In this document: piece by piece, positions 11,916-23,574 of the stretch
Layout: each line of letters opens with the position of its first letter
Numbering within the stretch: the first letter of the stretch is position 1
Assembly (NCBI RefSeq): GCF_014905175.1
Contig: NC_057793.1
Span: 8,680,001-8,744,000, forward strand
Source: Aphidius gifuensis
Taxonomy: Eukaryota > Arthropoda > Insecta > Hymenoptera > Braconidae
Reading direction: 5' to 3'
Length of the DNA: 64,000 bases
Made by a program: the position numbers and the translations under genes
The notes under the pieces: generated by a model
The model's database searches: none
Seen by the model: only the letters and a program-made list of their open reading frames with translations
What the model was told of the DNA's origin: nothing

Positions 11916-13578
11916 AAAAATTTATCAAAAAAAAAAAATCACTCATTATAAATTTAAAAAGTCTAAAAAATTGTAAAGTTTTAAAATTTTCTATTATTTA
12001 AATAATGAAAATATCATTAATTAAATATTAATTTTTATCAAACATTCTATCTGCCAAAAATAAAATAACTGTTAAATTATGAAATTTGTGAAGAAAAAAA
12101 TATTGATAGGTTAAAGTTTCGTCATTTCACTCCTTCAATTTACGTCACAGTTGGTGAAGTAATATCTCGTGATTAATCAACAAAAATAAAATACATTAAA
12201 GCTAAAATAAATTTAGTTGAATGAGAGAGAAATAATACAGAGAAAAATAAAATAGAATAGATTTTATCGACATGCCAATTCAATTTGTCGTCAATCATAA
12301 TTAAAACTATTGAACTTTTAACTTTATTATCAACTTTTAAAAATACTCTAATTTATTTTTCACTATAAACTTACTTTGTTGTATTTTTTATTTTTGTTAT
12401 TTTTGTTTGTATTTATTAACAGATGAGTTTAATGTAAAATCGAAATTCTTTTTCTAAAATACACTGAGAAAAAAAGAAGGAAATTAGTGTTATCAAAATA
12501 ACTTTGAAATGATTTTTTTATTTTTCATTAAAAGGGTTTATTTTAGATATACTTTTTTATTATTATTATTTTTTTTTATTATACTGAATGTATTTTATCG
12601 TCCATGTATATCATACGGTGGAATTTAATTATCAGATAATTAAAGTACTTTTTTATTTTCATCAATATCAGATATCTTTGAATGAAACTTCAAATGTAAA
12701 TTTAGCAAGTTTATATTCAATGGATCGATATGTAATTTCCATTAAAGTCTATTTAAAGAGTTTTTTTTACTTATCACTTATCACGCACCTGTCAAATTAG
12801 AAAAAAATTATTATTTACGTGTAGACAACAATATTTTGATGTATACTCCAAATTTCACTTATCCATTATCATTTTTTTAAATTGATTAGCTTTTTTTTTT
12901 GATATTGAAATAACTACAAAAAGGAGAAGGTTTAGATGTAAAAAAAATTGAAAAACAAATTGTCTTTTTTTCTTTAAATAATTTATAGAAAAATAGAAAT
13001 TTTTTCGCGGATCAATTTTTCATTTTAAAAGGTATTTAAAAAATATTAAGGTTGCCCAGCAAAAGAGTACCTTCTCGTAGAGAGTATATAAAAATTAAAA
13101 AAATAAAATTATTTTAAACAATGTAACTTATAGAATATATTTATTTGATTATAATTCAATGAAAAAATCAATATTTTCTTGAAATTTCTATTTAAAAAGC
13201 ATCTAAATGAAAAAGGTGTTTCCTGTGACTTTTCAATGACATAGATAAAAATAAAAAAATAAATAATTTCTTCCAATTTGACCTAAATATAATAATGTTA
13301 TATTATTGTAATTTAAAAATGAGTTTATAACAGTAATAAAATTTTAAATTTAAGCTTCACTTCCTGTGTCAAACGTAAAAATAATTAAATTTCGAACGAA
13401 AATTCCGTGAGATTATAAATTTTTTAATTAAATTATAATGTAAGATAAAGTTCGGTATGTTGAATTAAGATAAATATTTTTATTTTTATATACCATCGTT
13501 CTAGACGATATATATATTTCAAAAATTTGATGTTAATATAAAAAATAACACAAAGAAAAAAATGGTTCTCGAAGAAAA

Positions 13579-13818
13579 TTGACAGGTCGCGTGTTGTTCG
13601 TGACAAGAAAGTTACGGTGCATACTGATCGGTATCGTCATTACACACCATATGCTGTGTGTATATTATAGCGAAAAAAAAAAAATATATATCGAGGGTTC
13701 GCAGGTCAAGATTTATTGCCAAGAACACAATATAGCACCGGGCAACAACAACGTTAAGAAGTCAAATGCGTGTTACAGAATAATTTCACGGGGCATGTAT
13801 CCTCAAATTAAATTTTAG
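13579..13818 (+). CDS. Doubtful ORF overlapping a duplicated segment
   Basis: 79 codons beginning MTGRVLFVTRKLRCILIG. The sequence is less AT-rich than its surroundings and contains two Cys, but no domain is recognised. Its last 24 codons lie in a block repeated about 1 kb downstream (14741-14893), where the reading frame is broken. It may be the remnant of a duplicated gene or simply repeat sequence. Confidence 0.15.
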   Translation: MTGRVLFVTRKLRCILIGIVITHHMLCVYYSEKKKIYIEGSQVKIYCQEHNIAPGNNNVKKSNACYRIISRGMYPQIKF

Positions 13819-13898
13819 ATTGTGGACAAAAACATGAATTTAAAAAACAAAAACAAAATTTATAAAAATGATTAAAATAACAATAGGTCAATCAATAA
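13746..13898 (+). repeat. 153-bp direct repeat, copy A (partner 14741-14893)
   Basis: Both copies begin CAACAACGTT, share GTCAAATGCGTGTTACAG, AATAATTTCACGGGGCATGT and CCTCAAATTAAAT, and end AACAATAGGTCAATCAATAA. Start and end are both offset by 995 bp, so the copies have equal length despite small internal differences. Confidence 0.75.
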
Positions 13899-14245
13899 GT
13901 AAATATAAAATTTTAAAAAATAAACGATAACTAAATTTTTGTTTTTTTTTTTATAGCAGCAGCTTTAGGAATTAAAAAATGCTAAATGATTTATTTGAAT
14001 TAACCAGAAGAAAAAAAAACGTAAAAAAAAATAATTATTCTGAGATTTTTAAAAAGACCCACTAACTGAATTATTTTATTCATCCGGAAAACGAAAATAA
14101 TCCCAAATATGCGCAGGTTTTTTTCAAAAATTTTCCAAGGTAACGACTTACGAGTTACCTTCATTTTTGACTTATTAATTGAAGTTTAATTAAAACTGAA
14201 TTTTTTGATGATTGGCTTTTTTAGTAGAAAGATACTACTTCTTTC

Positions 14246-14344
14246 GCTGTTAGTCAGCCAAAAAAAAAAAACAAATTATTATCTATAAAATATCATATGA
14301 TATTTTATCGATGATAATTTGTTTTTTTTTAAACAGACAACAGC
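14246..14344. mobile_element. Foldback (MITE-like) element with a near-perfect palindromic core
   Basis: The outer arms are GCTGTTAGTCAG and, inverted, GCTGTTGTCTG. Inside them an A-tract and T-tract flank ACAAATTATTATC and GATAATTTGT, and the centre TAAAATATCATATGATATTTTA is close to a perfect palindrome. The whole 99 bp folds on itself. It has no coding capacity; a short non-autonomous DNA transposon or a cruciform-forming repeat is the likely reading. Confidence 0.5.
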
Positions 14345-14583
14345 GCATCATTACCTACATTATATATTGGACATGCAGATAATTAATTCGATCACTTATA
14401 ATATCTTTATCTGAACTTTATTCATAAGAAGCAAGTGTGTGAAGCTCCAACAAGCCGGACATCATCAGTAACTAACGCATAATTGATATCACTGTGGTAA
14501 AACTTGAAGTAAAAAAAATGTTTAAATACACGACTATTAATAAAAAAGTTTAGATTAAATAAAAATACAATATACTGGAATAA

Positions 14584-14640
14584 ATATCCTTCAACATTTT
14601 TACGATTTAAACAATTGAATTTTGTATAAGCACTACCTTT
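14584..14640 (+). repeat. Direct repeat of about 57 bp, copy A (partner 15333-15388)
   Basis: Both copies share the order ATATCCT, AACATTTTTACGATTT, TTGAATTTTGTA and AAGCACTA. Together with the 13746/14741 pair this shows that the 13.5-15.4 kb stretch has been internally duplicated. Confidence 0.6.
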
Positions 14641-14648
14641 GAAGAAAT

Positions 14649-14732
14649 ATTTCTCCGACTTTCTCCGACTTTTTCTGCCTTTTATACGCTAAAGCAAAAC
14701 TCGGAGAGAAAAGACGGAGAAAAGGCAGCATT
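14649..14732. repeat. Short tandem and inverted repeat of a TCTCCGACTTT unit
   Basis: TTTCTCCGACTTTCTCCGACTTTTTCTGCCTTTT is followed after about 20 bases by a partly complementary run, AAAGACGGAGAAAAGGCAG, giving an imperfect hairpin. Related GACGGAGAAA words recur at about 31600-31690. Confidence 0.45.
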
Positions 14733-14740
14733 AGATTCCT

Positions 14741-14893
14741 CAACAACGTTTAAAAGTCAAATGCGTGTTACAGAATAATTTCACGGGGCATGTATATCCT
14801 CAAATTAAATTATTTTAAATTATCGAGTCAAAAACATGCACTAAAAAAATAAAATTTAAAAAATTATTAAAATAACAATAGGTCAATCAATAA
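14741..14893 (+). repeat. 153-bp direct repeat, copy B (partner 13746-13898)
   Basis: Second copy of the block described at 13746. Small substitutions and compensating indels break the frame that is open in copy A. Confidence 0.75.
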
Positions 14894-15332
14894 CAACTTT
14901 AAAATATAAACAATTTAATTTGTTTGTAAATGATATTTATTATCCTATTCCTATTTTTTTTTTTTCCTAATTAAAAAATAATAATTGATAAATAATGGCT
15001 TAAATTATTACACACTTACACAATAACAAATATTTTTAATTATTATTTTTATTATTATTTTGATGAATTATTGAATATTACCAACTATTTTTGGGTCAAA
15101 CCTGCATTTGGACCAATTCTACAATCTTTACCAGCTTAGATGTTGAATCAACTAAAATATTTCCAAAAATTCAATCACCAGTGTATAGTTTATTATTTAT
15201 CTAGTGATTGTTCTAGTTGAAAGAAAAAAATAAATACTATTTATAAAATGATAATAGTTTTATTGGTCAATATTGTTTTATCACGATATATATTTTCCTG
15301 ATTAATATAACAATAACAATTAATTTATAACG

Positions 15333-15388
15333 GATATCCTCTAACATTTTTACGATTTGAATAGTTGAATTTTGTAAGCACTAAGCTC
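15333..15388 (+). repeat. Direct repeat of about 57 bp, copy B (partner 14584-14640)
   Basis: Second copy of the block described at 14584, about 750 bp further on. Confidence 0.6.
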
Positions 15389-15672
15389 AATTACCCTGCG
15401 AACAGGTTAAACTTGCTGTAAAATAAGCCAAGTAAACTGGTCGATTTTTTTTTTATACTTTCGTGACTACAAAATAATCTACATCTATATAGTTTTCATG
15501 TATACTTATTTTGAGGGTGAAATTAAACCCATATATAAAAAAAAAAAATAAAATATATATTAAAAATTAGTAGACTTAAATTTACTAAATTATAAAAAAA
15601 TTTAAATAATAATATTATTATTATTACACAATCAATTTGATAAACATTGATTGATCAATTAAATCAGCATAT

Positions 15673-16223
15673 TTATTATCTCAATCGTCACGTTGTATCA
15701 ATATGACCCTAGATGATATAAAATGTTTTTTTTTATACAACAGATAATGAGAGTATTAAATAAGCATAAAATAATAAAATTATAGCAATTGTAAAGTATC
15801 ATTCAATCGATAAAGTTGAACAGTAAAATGACTCCAATAATTGAAGAAAAAATTTTAAATGGTAAGTTTAAAATTTAATAAATTTTATAGTTAAATTAAA
15901 TATTAAATTTTTATTATAGATAAATATATATCAATTGAAGAAGGACAACCAATAAATGTTGTTATGAAAAAAGATAAAAATAATTATTCACGTTTTATTG
16001 GTTCAATTAAAATTGTACTATTTTTACAATTAATTATTGCAATTGTATATGTGATGCCAACTTTGATAAATTTTAAAAATGAAAAAATTGAAGATGTTAA
16101 ACTTGAATCGATGACTGTCAATGATCATATTGATGAAAAATTATTAGAAAATATTTCGAACAATTTATTAAACGACAATTTAATGTTGGATACAATTATG
16201 CCTGTTGAGATTGATACATTGCT
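15673..16223 (+). repeat. Recent 551-bp duplication, long-gene copy (partner 20787-21337)
   Basis: Both ends are offset by exactly 5114 bp, so there is no net insertion or deletion in 551 bp, and I see only a handful of substitutions, including one ATG to TTG. It spans promoter, exon 1, the 58-bp intron and the first part of exon 2 of the 319-residue gene. The extreme similarity in introns and flanks indicates a very recent event or gene conversion. Confidence 0.9.
15717..15723 (+). promoter_or_regulatory. Candidate TATA box of the 319-residue membrane protein gene
   Basis: TATAAAA lies 111 bp before the ATG and is preserved in the duplicate at 20831. A CAACAGATA start-like sequence follows at the usual spacing of about 25 bp. 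Confidence 0.35.
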
Positions 16224-16845
16224 AATACCGTCAACGACCCCAGGCACTTCAAATGACCCACGGATTATCAGCAAAGATATTATTGAATCATCACAACAAG
16301 TAGATTCAAATGAAGAGTATTTTGAAACTAACGAACCAGAGAAACAAAATTATGATTATCAAACGAATATTGATAATGATAAATTAGCAATTTGTACAAC
16401 TTCTGATATTGTTGATGATAAAAAAGAAAGCACATCAATGGAAAAAATAATTGATCATATGAATGATAAGGTTGAAGAAATTTTTGATATTGGCTCGACA
16501 CTTTTGGCAGCATTTAATGATGCATTAGAAAATGAAAAAGAATCGAAATCAATTGAACAACAAAATGACAAAATTAATAATGAAAATGTTTCTGGAAATT
16601 TAGATATTCCAGATGGTTTATTAGAAACTATTGACACAACAACAGATCAACATGAACAATTAAAACAATATTGTGAAAATAATAATGGTGTTTTAACAAA
16701 AATAACTGACACTCTATGGGATGCTTCGGATAATTATTATTCATTTCCATATGTTTGTGTACTTAATAACAGTGGAAATATTATAAATTTTTTTTATGAT
16801 GATGGAACAAATACGAGCGAGGAAAAATGGACTGATTTTAAATAA
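15828..16845 (+). CDS. Unrecognised single-span membrane protein with long acidic ectodomain (family member 1)
   Basis: Two exons, 15828-15861 and 15920-16845, joined over a 58-bp phase-1 intron (GTAAGT...TTATAG); 319 residues. The N-terminus (MTPIIEEKILNDKYISIEEG) is followed by a basic KKDKNNYSR patch and one span at about residues 41-61. Charge distribution suggests type II topology: N-terminus inside, the rest outside or in a lumen. The roughly 255-residue distal part is Glu/Asp/Asn-rich and low complexity, then ends in a more ordered-looking 60-residue segment with two Cys (QYCENN... YVCVLNN) and aromatic residues. No known domain is recognised. The exon 1/phase-1 intron/EEG motif/span layout is shared with the genes at 20366 and 20942, so this is a local family, probably lineage-specific. 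Confidence 0.75.
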
Positions 16846-18478
16846 TAATAATTACCGCCGACAATTTGTATTTAAATGTTTCTTAAATTAATTATTGTCT
16901 TATTGATAAAAGTGTTTTTTTTTTAAATTGATAATAATAATATGAGAATATTTATTTTGTTGTGTAATTAAATTTGTTTGTTATTTGTTTAAAAATAAAT
17001 TATTTTATTATGAGTAATTTGATGCTTTGTAATTTTGATTATATATTTATTTTTCAGTCAATAATATTTACCAAGTTTTATTATTTTTCCTGGACATTTT
17101 GAATTTTATTTTGAGAGAAATCATTTGCTTGTTGATGCTATAATAATTATCATCAAAATGAATTGTTTAATAGGTCAAACAGATGAGAAGACACACAACC
17201 AATGAGATATAAAATAACTAGATTGAATTTAAAATTAGCCTATCGAGTATATTCATCAATAATTTGTTGTGTTTAATTTTAGATTTAGTAGAGCATAGAG
17301 ATGTGAGATCTTTCTTGTTTTTAAATTAAAAAAAAATTATATAAAAATATCAGTAAATAAATTACTATTTATTAATGAAATTTTAAAATTACAAAATCAG
17401 CCAAAATTACTGATAATATTTACATGTTTATTTTTGTTAAAACTTAAATTTATTTGACGATGAAAATTTAAAAAAATGAGACCATCATGACGAACAATGT
17501 GGTAAACCAGTTGAAATATTTCAAACAATATTTTACAGATTTATTTCCCACTATCGGATCAAAATATTTTTCACATTTTTGTTGGCTGTCCACAGACAAA
17601 TAAAAACAAAAATACTTTGCTACATCAATTTTCCATAATAAAAATTTTCTAAATATATCATTTTTGAAAATTTGCATTATAATGTAAAAAGAAAATTCTG
17701 TACGATATATTTCATCATTTATAAGTGCATATTTAATTCGACAACTTCATGGCAAGTCAAGAAAATTAAAAAGTAAATGTAACATACGATTATAATGTTA
17801 ATAAATTATAACCGATGAATAATGATGAATATAAAACAAGCAATGAATAGATTCCAAAAATCCAATGAAATTTAAAATCGCTGAAGAAATATCTTTTATT
17901 AAATATTAAATTAAGAGTATCGTATTCGAAAGGTGGGTTCAATTCATTAGATATTTAAGTGCCATTATTGGAACGAGAAATGAGGCCGAACAATATATTC
18001 AATGAATATATCAAGACATTTATAAACTACAATAATAAAAATAAATTTCTCGAATAAAAATGATACTAAAAATTGAATAATTTTATCAATATATAAAAAA
18101 GTTTTCTTAATAAATAATTCTATTAATTTAATAACAAAATAAGATTCAATAAATAGATTTCAAAATTAATTAACATTATTATTAAAATTTCAAATTAATA
18201 TCCAACTATTTTTGTAAAGATCAATAAATTAATTTAAATTAAAATGAATAAATGATTTCGAAATTATTTTAAATATTACCACGTCATTTAAAAATGATTT
18301 CGAGTAATTTTAAACAAAAATATCTCAGTTAATTTGTAGGTGTTTAACCTACTGATTTTTTAAAAATAAATTTCTATATAGCTTACAACTCGGCTCTAAA
18401 TTAAAAGCATTAAATTTGTTTTTCGATGCAAATCAATCAATTAGTCTTGTATATTTAGAAAAACTAAAAATAAAAGAA
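16846..18478. other. 3' UTR and intergenic spacer
   Basis: Candidate poly(A) signal AATAAA at 16994-16999. The rest is AT-rich spacer; the only ORF of note (17468-17677, minus) has no support. Confidence 0.4.
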
Positions 18479-19095
18479 TCATATATAACGAAAATTAAAA
18501 TTTTCAATACTCCGGTGGGTTATGTGCAATTATTAGTTAGTGTAATTTTTTTTTTTTTTCAAATAAAATGTCATATTGTTTAGTCACAACACTACGAAAT
18601 TTTATCATAAACATATGTTCATCTGTGTGAGTGAGCAGGGCTTCCAGCACTGCGCGTCGAATCTCCACAAAACATGATTTTATTGGGTTCCAATGTAAAT
18701 CGGGAAAAAAACAGCCACATCAAATTTTTCTATTAGAATTCTAATAACTCCGTGAGTTTTAAAGATATCGTTTTCAAAATAGCGGCGATTCAAAGATCAA
18801 AATAAAAGGAAACTTTTAATTAGTCGGTGCAAATCGATCACGCTTACAGATAAAAAATTATTTAATATTTAAAAAAAAAAAAGAAAAAAAGGTTTTTAAC
18901 ATTTTTGGCTCTGGCAACTTTAATAATTATTTGAGAAAAAATCGAAAATATACAAATTAAAGAGATTGAAAATACGATTCTTTTGGTTCTAACACGAATT
19001 GTCTCTGACAATTACTTAAGAAATGAGAGCGTTTTTTAATTTTCGGTAGACAAATCCAATACGTAGGTGACGCGAAGCGTCCCACCTACGTAAAA
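18479..19095 (+). mobile_element. Dispersed hairpin-ended element, copy A
   Basis: About 617 bp. It starts TCATATATAACGAAAATT directly after an A and ends in a 31-base hairpin at 19061-19091 (arms ACGTAGGTG and CACCTACGT, inner stem GACGC/GCGTC with a short GAA loop) followed by AAAA. Internal landmarks: CCGGTGGGTTATGTGCAAT, GATTTTATTGGGTTCC, TAACTCCGTGAGTTTTAAAG, GTCGGTGCAAATCGATCACG, TCTGGCAACTTTAATAATT. No ORF of useful length, so non-autonomous. The TC start, A insertion context and terminal hairpin recall Helitron-type elements, but the CTRR end is not evident. A retroposon with an A-tail is the alternative. Confidence 0.8.
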
Positions 19096-20296
19096 TTTTT
19101 TTTTCGAAAAATTAATAACTACTGTGTTAATTTTTCAATCAAATTTATTGGGCTATAAATTTTTTTGTTAAACGAACAATTTATAATAATTTAAATTTTT
19201 AATATTTCTAGACAACTAATTTAGTCTTTTACTGAATAATTATAGACATTAGATTATTCATTGCTGTTTATGACATTATAAAATATTTGATGTGGGTGCT
19301 TTTACCAGACAAACCATCAGTGACATGAGAATTGGCCCCCAAGCTATTCATGAATTGGTTTTATTTTTTTTTTTTCCTTTTATCTTTGTAGTCGTTGATA
19401 TAATCTATTATACTAATAATCAGTCATAACGTAAAACGACGAAAAAAATAAACTTTCATAACAAAAATGTAAAAACAAAAAAAAAAAAAAAAAAAAAACC
19501 AACATTTCATCCAGATGGTTTTATAGTTTATTACTTATTAGTTAAAAAGTTGGAAAAAAAATAAAAAGGGTTCGTGAAAGAATGGTATAATACAGGATTA
19601 ATTATAATGTATCTAAAAAGTTTTATCGATTTGGTAATCAAATAAATAATTTAAATGATATTCAGCTGTCTAAGGGATAATTAAATAATCCATAAAACTC
19701 ATATGTATTTAAATTAAATGAAAAATGAACTAAAAAACTAATGAAACTTTTATCAATAATTAATTTTGGAATCATTAAATTTATGATTATATTTAGACTG
19801 TGTGCTAAATAATATATTTACTCTATTTTTGAATAAATTTATTTCCAAATTTAATTTTCCGACAAATCTATATACAAACTTAAAATTTTCTAATCAACAT
19901 TTGTCAATGCTCATGAACAAGAAATAAATAAATGAACAAAATAATTTCTTTAAATAAAAAAAAACAATAATAAAATTAATTAACCAGGTACTTTAATTAA
20001 AATTGAATGAACAAAGCTCCAAGCCAGAACTCCAGAAGCAAAACATCGTAGTAAAAAAAGCAAATATATTGACAACAAAATTATCGGATGAAAACATCCT
20101 TGTTAAATTCCTTCAAAACATAAATAAATATATTTTTTTAAACTATAAAAATAATGACCTAATGACTTGAAAATATCAATAAAATTCCTAGAAATAAATT
20201 AAAGTTGTACAAAATTAAATACGCATATATTAAAAATAATATTTCTACGTATTTTCTTATCATCAAGAAAAGTTCAATAAGATCATCTATACGACG
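19096..20296. other. Intergenic spacer
   Basis: AT-rich, with a 22-base A-tract near 19480. No gene or repeat pair recognised. Confidence 0.4.
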
Positions 20297-20330
20297 TATA
20301 AATGAGTGTTGCAACATTCAAATATTCAGT
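20297..20330 (+). promoter_or_regulatory. TATA plus initiator core promoter of the 93-residue gene
   Basis: TATAAA at 20297-20302 and TTCAGT at 20325-20330, the initiator A (20328) lying 31 bp after the first T of the TATA box. This is the textbook arthropod spacing. A short 5' UTR of about 38 bases then leads to the ATG at 20366. Confidence 0.6.
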
Positions 20331-20365
20331 TGATAAACTTGAAAGTTTACATGCTAAATACAACC

Positions 20366-20720
20366 ATGTCATCCAGTGGAACATTTAGTGAGTTTGTTTA
20401 TTTAATTTTAAACAATATACATATAAATTATAATAAATTCATTGTTTTTTTTTCGATTAGATTTTTCAACACTTGAAGAAGGTGATCCATACAATTCAGT
20501 TGAACGTAAAAGTAATATTAATTGCAATAGTTTTACAAATTGTGTACGTGTTATACTCTACATTGAATTAATAATATTCATTGGTATATTTGGATTCTTT
20601 TTTATTGAAGGCGTCATATGGGAATTACATCGGCCTTATCCAACAAACCTTAACGACGATTTAAGTGAAATTGAAAATATAACTGAAAAAATATTAAATA
20701 ACAATAACAATACATTGTAA
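20366..20720 (+). CDS. Unrecognised short single-span membrane protein (family member 2)
   Basis: Two exons, 20366-20387 and 20461-20720, phase-1 intron of 73 bp (GTGAGT...GATTAG); 93 residues. It starts MSSSGTFNFSTLEEGDP, where LEEGDP matches IEEGQP of the neighbouring genes. A basic/polar patch precedes one span (about 39-59, VILYIELIIFIGIFGFFFI). The tail is short, acidic, then Asn-rich (NNNNNTL). It is too diverged from members 1 and 3 to be a recent copy, yet the exon structure and motif order are the same. Its 3' UTR (TAATAATTAAAAATATATAT) is shared with member 3. Confidence 0.65.
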
Positions 20721-20786
20721 TAATTAAAAATATATATTGATTTTTGTAAATAATATAGTTATAGATAAATATTAAATATATATCAA

Positions 20787-21337
20787 TTATTATCTCAATC
20801 GTCACGTTGTATCAATATGACCCTAGATGATATAAAATGTTTTTTTTTATACAACAGATAATGGGAGTATTAAATAAGCATAAAATAATAAAATTATAGC
20901 AATTGTAAAGTATCATTCAATCGATAAAGTTGAACAGTAAAATGACTCCAATAATTGAAGAAAAAATTTTAAATGGTAAGTTTAAAATTTAATAAATTTT
21001 ATAGTTAAATTAAATATTAAATTTTCATTATAGATAAATATATATCAATTGAAGAAGGACAACCAATAAATGTTGTTTTGAAAAAAGATAAAAATAATTA
21101 TTCACGTTTTATTGGTTCAATTAAAATTGTACTATTTTTACAATTAATTATTGCAATTGTATATGTGATGCCAACTTTGATAAATTTTAAAAATGAAAAA
21201 ATTGAAGATGTTAAACTTGAATCGATGACTGTCAATGATCATATTGATGAAAAATTATTAGAAAATATTTCGAACAATTTATTAAACGACAATTTAATGT
21301 TGGATACAATTATGCCTGTTGAGATTGATACATTGCT
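20787..21337 (+). repeat. Recent 551-bp duplication, chimeric-gene copy (partner 15673-16223)
   Basis: See 15673. Directly beyond the right end the sequence switches to TAATAATTAAAAATATATAT, which matches the 3' end of family member 2 at 20718 onward. The sequence ACATTG precedes the junction in both donors, so short homology could have guided the join. Confidence 0.9.
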
Positions 21338-21341
21338 GTAG
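20942..21341 (+). CDS. Truncated/chimeric copy of the single-span membrane protein (family member 3)
   Basis: Two exons, 20942-20975 and 21034-21341, with the same 58-bp intron as member 1; 113 residues. The first 112 or so residues equal those of member 1 except Met27 to Leu. The protein then stops after PVEIDTLL, so about 206 residues of the ectodomain, including the two-Cys end segment, are missing. The duplicated TATAAAA at 20831 suggests it can still be transcribed. Either a new short-form gene or a recent pseudogene; the intact frame, splice sites and promoter favour expression being possible. Confidence 0.6.
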
Positions 21342-23379
21342 TAATAATTAAAAATATATATTTGTTTTTGTAAATAATATACAGTTCAAAGTGTTTTTTT
21401 TTCATTTAAAAAAAAATGCATTGATAAACAACAACAACACACTGAATTGAATACAAATATTTTTTTATCTATTGATCCAAGAAATTTCTCGTTGTCAAAG
21501 TTACCAGGATAATGTAAAAAGAAAGACTTAAAAATAATTTATTCATAGAATTTTATAAACTTTGTCAAACATGAATCTATCAAAACAAAATAAATTGTTC
21601 ACCAGTTATCGAGATTCCATCAAAGAAAAATAATAATCTTATTGTATATAAATATATATTTTTTTAATAAAAAATTTTACATATTAAGAGCGTCATTATA
21701 TTTTTCCAATAATAATAATGAAAAAGTACAAAAAATCATAACAAAAAATAACAATGTCATTTGATAAATAAGATTTGTTTTATATTTTTTAAATTTAAAT
21801 TTTCTTATTATAAATTATTAACGTATTGTTAATTTATAATTTAAACAATATCGATTTTGATAAAGTCATGTTATAGAGTTTTATAAAATACACACAAGAT
21901 TGGACATACCCCTAATGACTTCCTGAAATTTATAAACACTTTGAATATTTAATGAAAGACCTCATTCAACTCATCTTTCTCTCACCAATTATAACAATAC
22001 AACACCAAAATGTTGATAGTTAAATAATTATACAATTGAATAGTAAAATTATATTGATTAAATTGTCCTATTCAATATCGATTTAAATAAAACACGAACT
22101 ATGGAAATACATTGTCAATATGTCTGTTACCATGCAAACGCACTGGAGTATCAGGATAATAATTAAAAAAAAAATTTATGAATAAAAACAAAGAGAAAAA
22201 AAATTAAATGATAAGAATATGAAGAATAAGCAAAATGTAGAAAATGAATAAATCGTATAATAGGTGTGGTTCATGGTGTTTTAATTCGTACCAACACTCC
22301 ATCAATATCAGTTATTTATCAAAAAAAAAAGAAAGAAAAATGAAAAAAAAAAAAAAATGGGAAGGGTTTTAGATTTTTAGTCAGTCAAGTAATACAAAGT
22401 AAGACACGATTATACACATGGCGTGCAGGAAGACACTATTATATATATTTCACGTTGAGGTTTGGCTATATAAAATGGGGTTGAAACAAATGCAATAAAT
22501 TTTCAGGTGCTTTCGTGTGTCTTGACAAAGGAGAGACCTTCATTTTTATTTTTTTTTTTATATAATTATTATCTTGTTTTTTTGTTTTTCGATTTGTTTC
22601 TCTTTTTTTTTTTGGATTATTTATTTGATGACTCTTTGAGGGTTAAAAAAAATATAAAATATTTTTTTTTTGTTTGTTGTTTTTATAATTTTTTGAGCTT
22701 CGGTAAAGTTGAAATTTAATTTATAATTTTTATGGATGTTTAATTAAGTAATAATTGAGAATGATTTAATTTTAATTTTTTTTATTTTTAAATAATATTA
22801 TAAACAGAAAAAAAATGGATATTTAAAGTTATTAAAATTTAAAAAACTTAATTTTCTTTTTCAATTGAAAATTACGTATTAAAATAAGAAATTTTTTTTT
22901 TCTTTTGTAGTAATTTGATTCAATGGTTACAATAATAACTTGGTATTAAAAAAAGATTATTTTTTTTAACATTAAAATTGAAAATTAATGTGAATTATTA
23001 TTATTCAAAAATCTTGATATAAATTTTAAAGAAAAATAAGTAGTATAAAAAAAATAAATACAAAATTAATTAATAATTAATTTTTGATTAGATTTTAAAA
23101 TACAAATATCTGCAATGTAGTTTTAGAATTACAATATAAATATTTAATTAAGTTGGATGAATTTAATTAACCTTTGATGTTGAATAGCAAAAAAAAAAAA
23201 AAAGAAAAGTACTTTATTTTATATTTATATATATTTATTTTAATTTTTTATTTTCAATTTAAGAGGGTGGGATAGTCAAGTAAATAGTAGTAGATGGTTT
23301 TGCGCCAACTCCAAGTATACAAGTTGAAAAGTTGGGAGTTTAAATTGACAAACAAGTGGGGGTAGGTGAGGCACGAGGG
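21342..23379. other. Intergenic spacer
   Basis: AT-rich. The start carries the 3' UTR-like sequence shared with member 2. 22340-22520 is somewhat more complex but has no supported ORF. Confidence 0.4.
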
Positions 23380-23419
23380 TTTAAAAGGACTCGGCATGTT
23401 ACCTCAACATGCAGTCAGT
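23380..23419 (+). promoter_or_regulatory. Candidate core promoter of the EB-module gene
   Basis: TTTAAAAGG (TATA-like) at 23380 and GCAGTCAGTG (initiator-like) at 23411-23420. Spacing is a few bases longer than ideal. The flanking 23270-23400 is G-rich compared with the surroundings. Confidence 0.35.
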
Positions 23420-23574
23420 GGTAAAACATTGTCAAATAATAAACAAGTATTTATTAAATAAACATTCAATCATAAAAAAAAAAAATTAATTTTTTTTTCA
23501 AAAAACATCAAAGAGAATAAATCAAAAAACTACTGGATTTATTTTTTTTTAATTTAAGTTTAAGTGATATCAAA

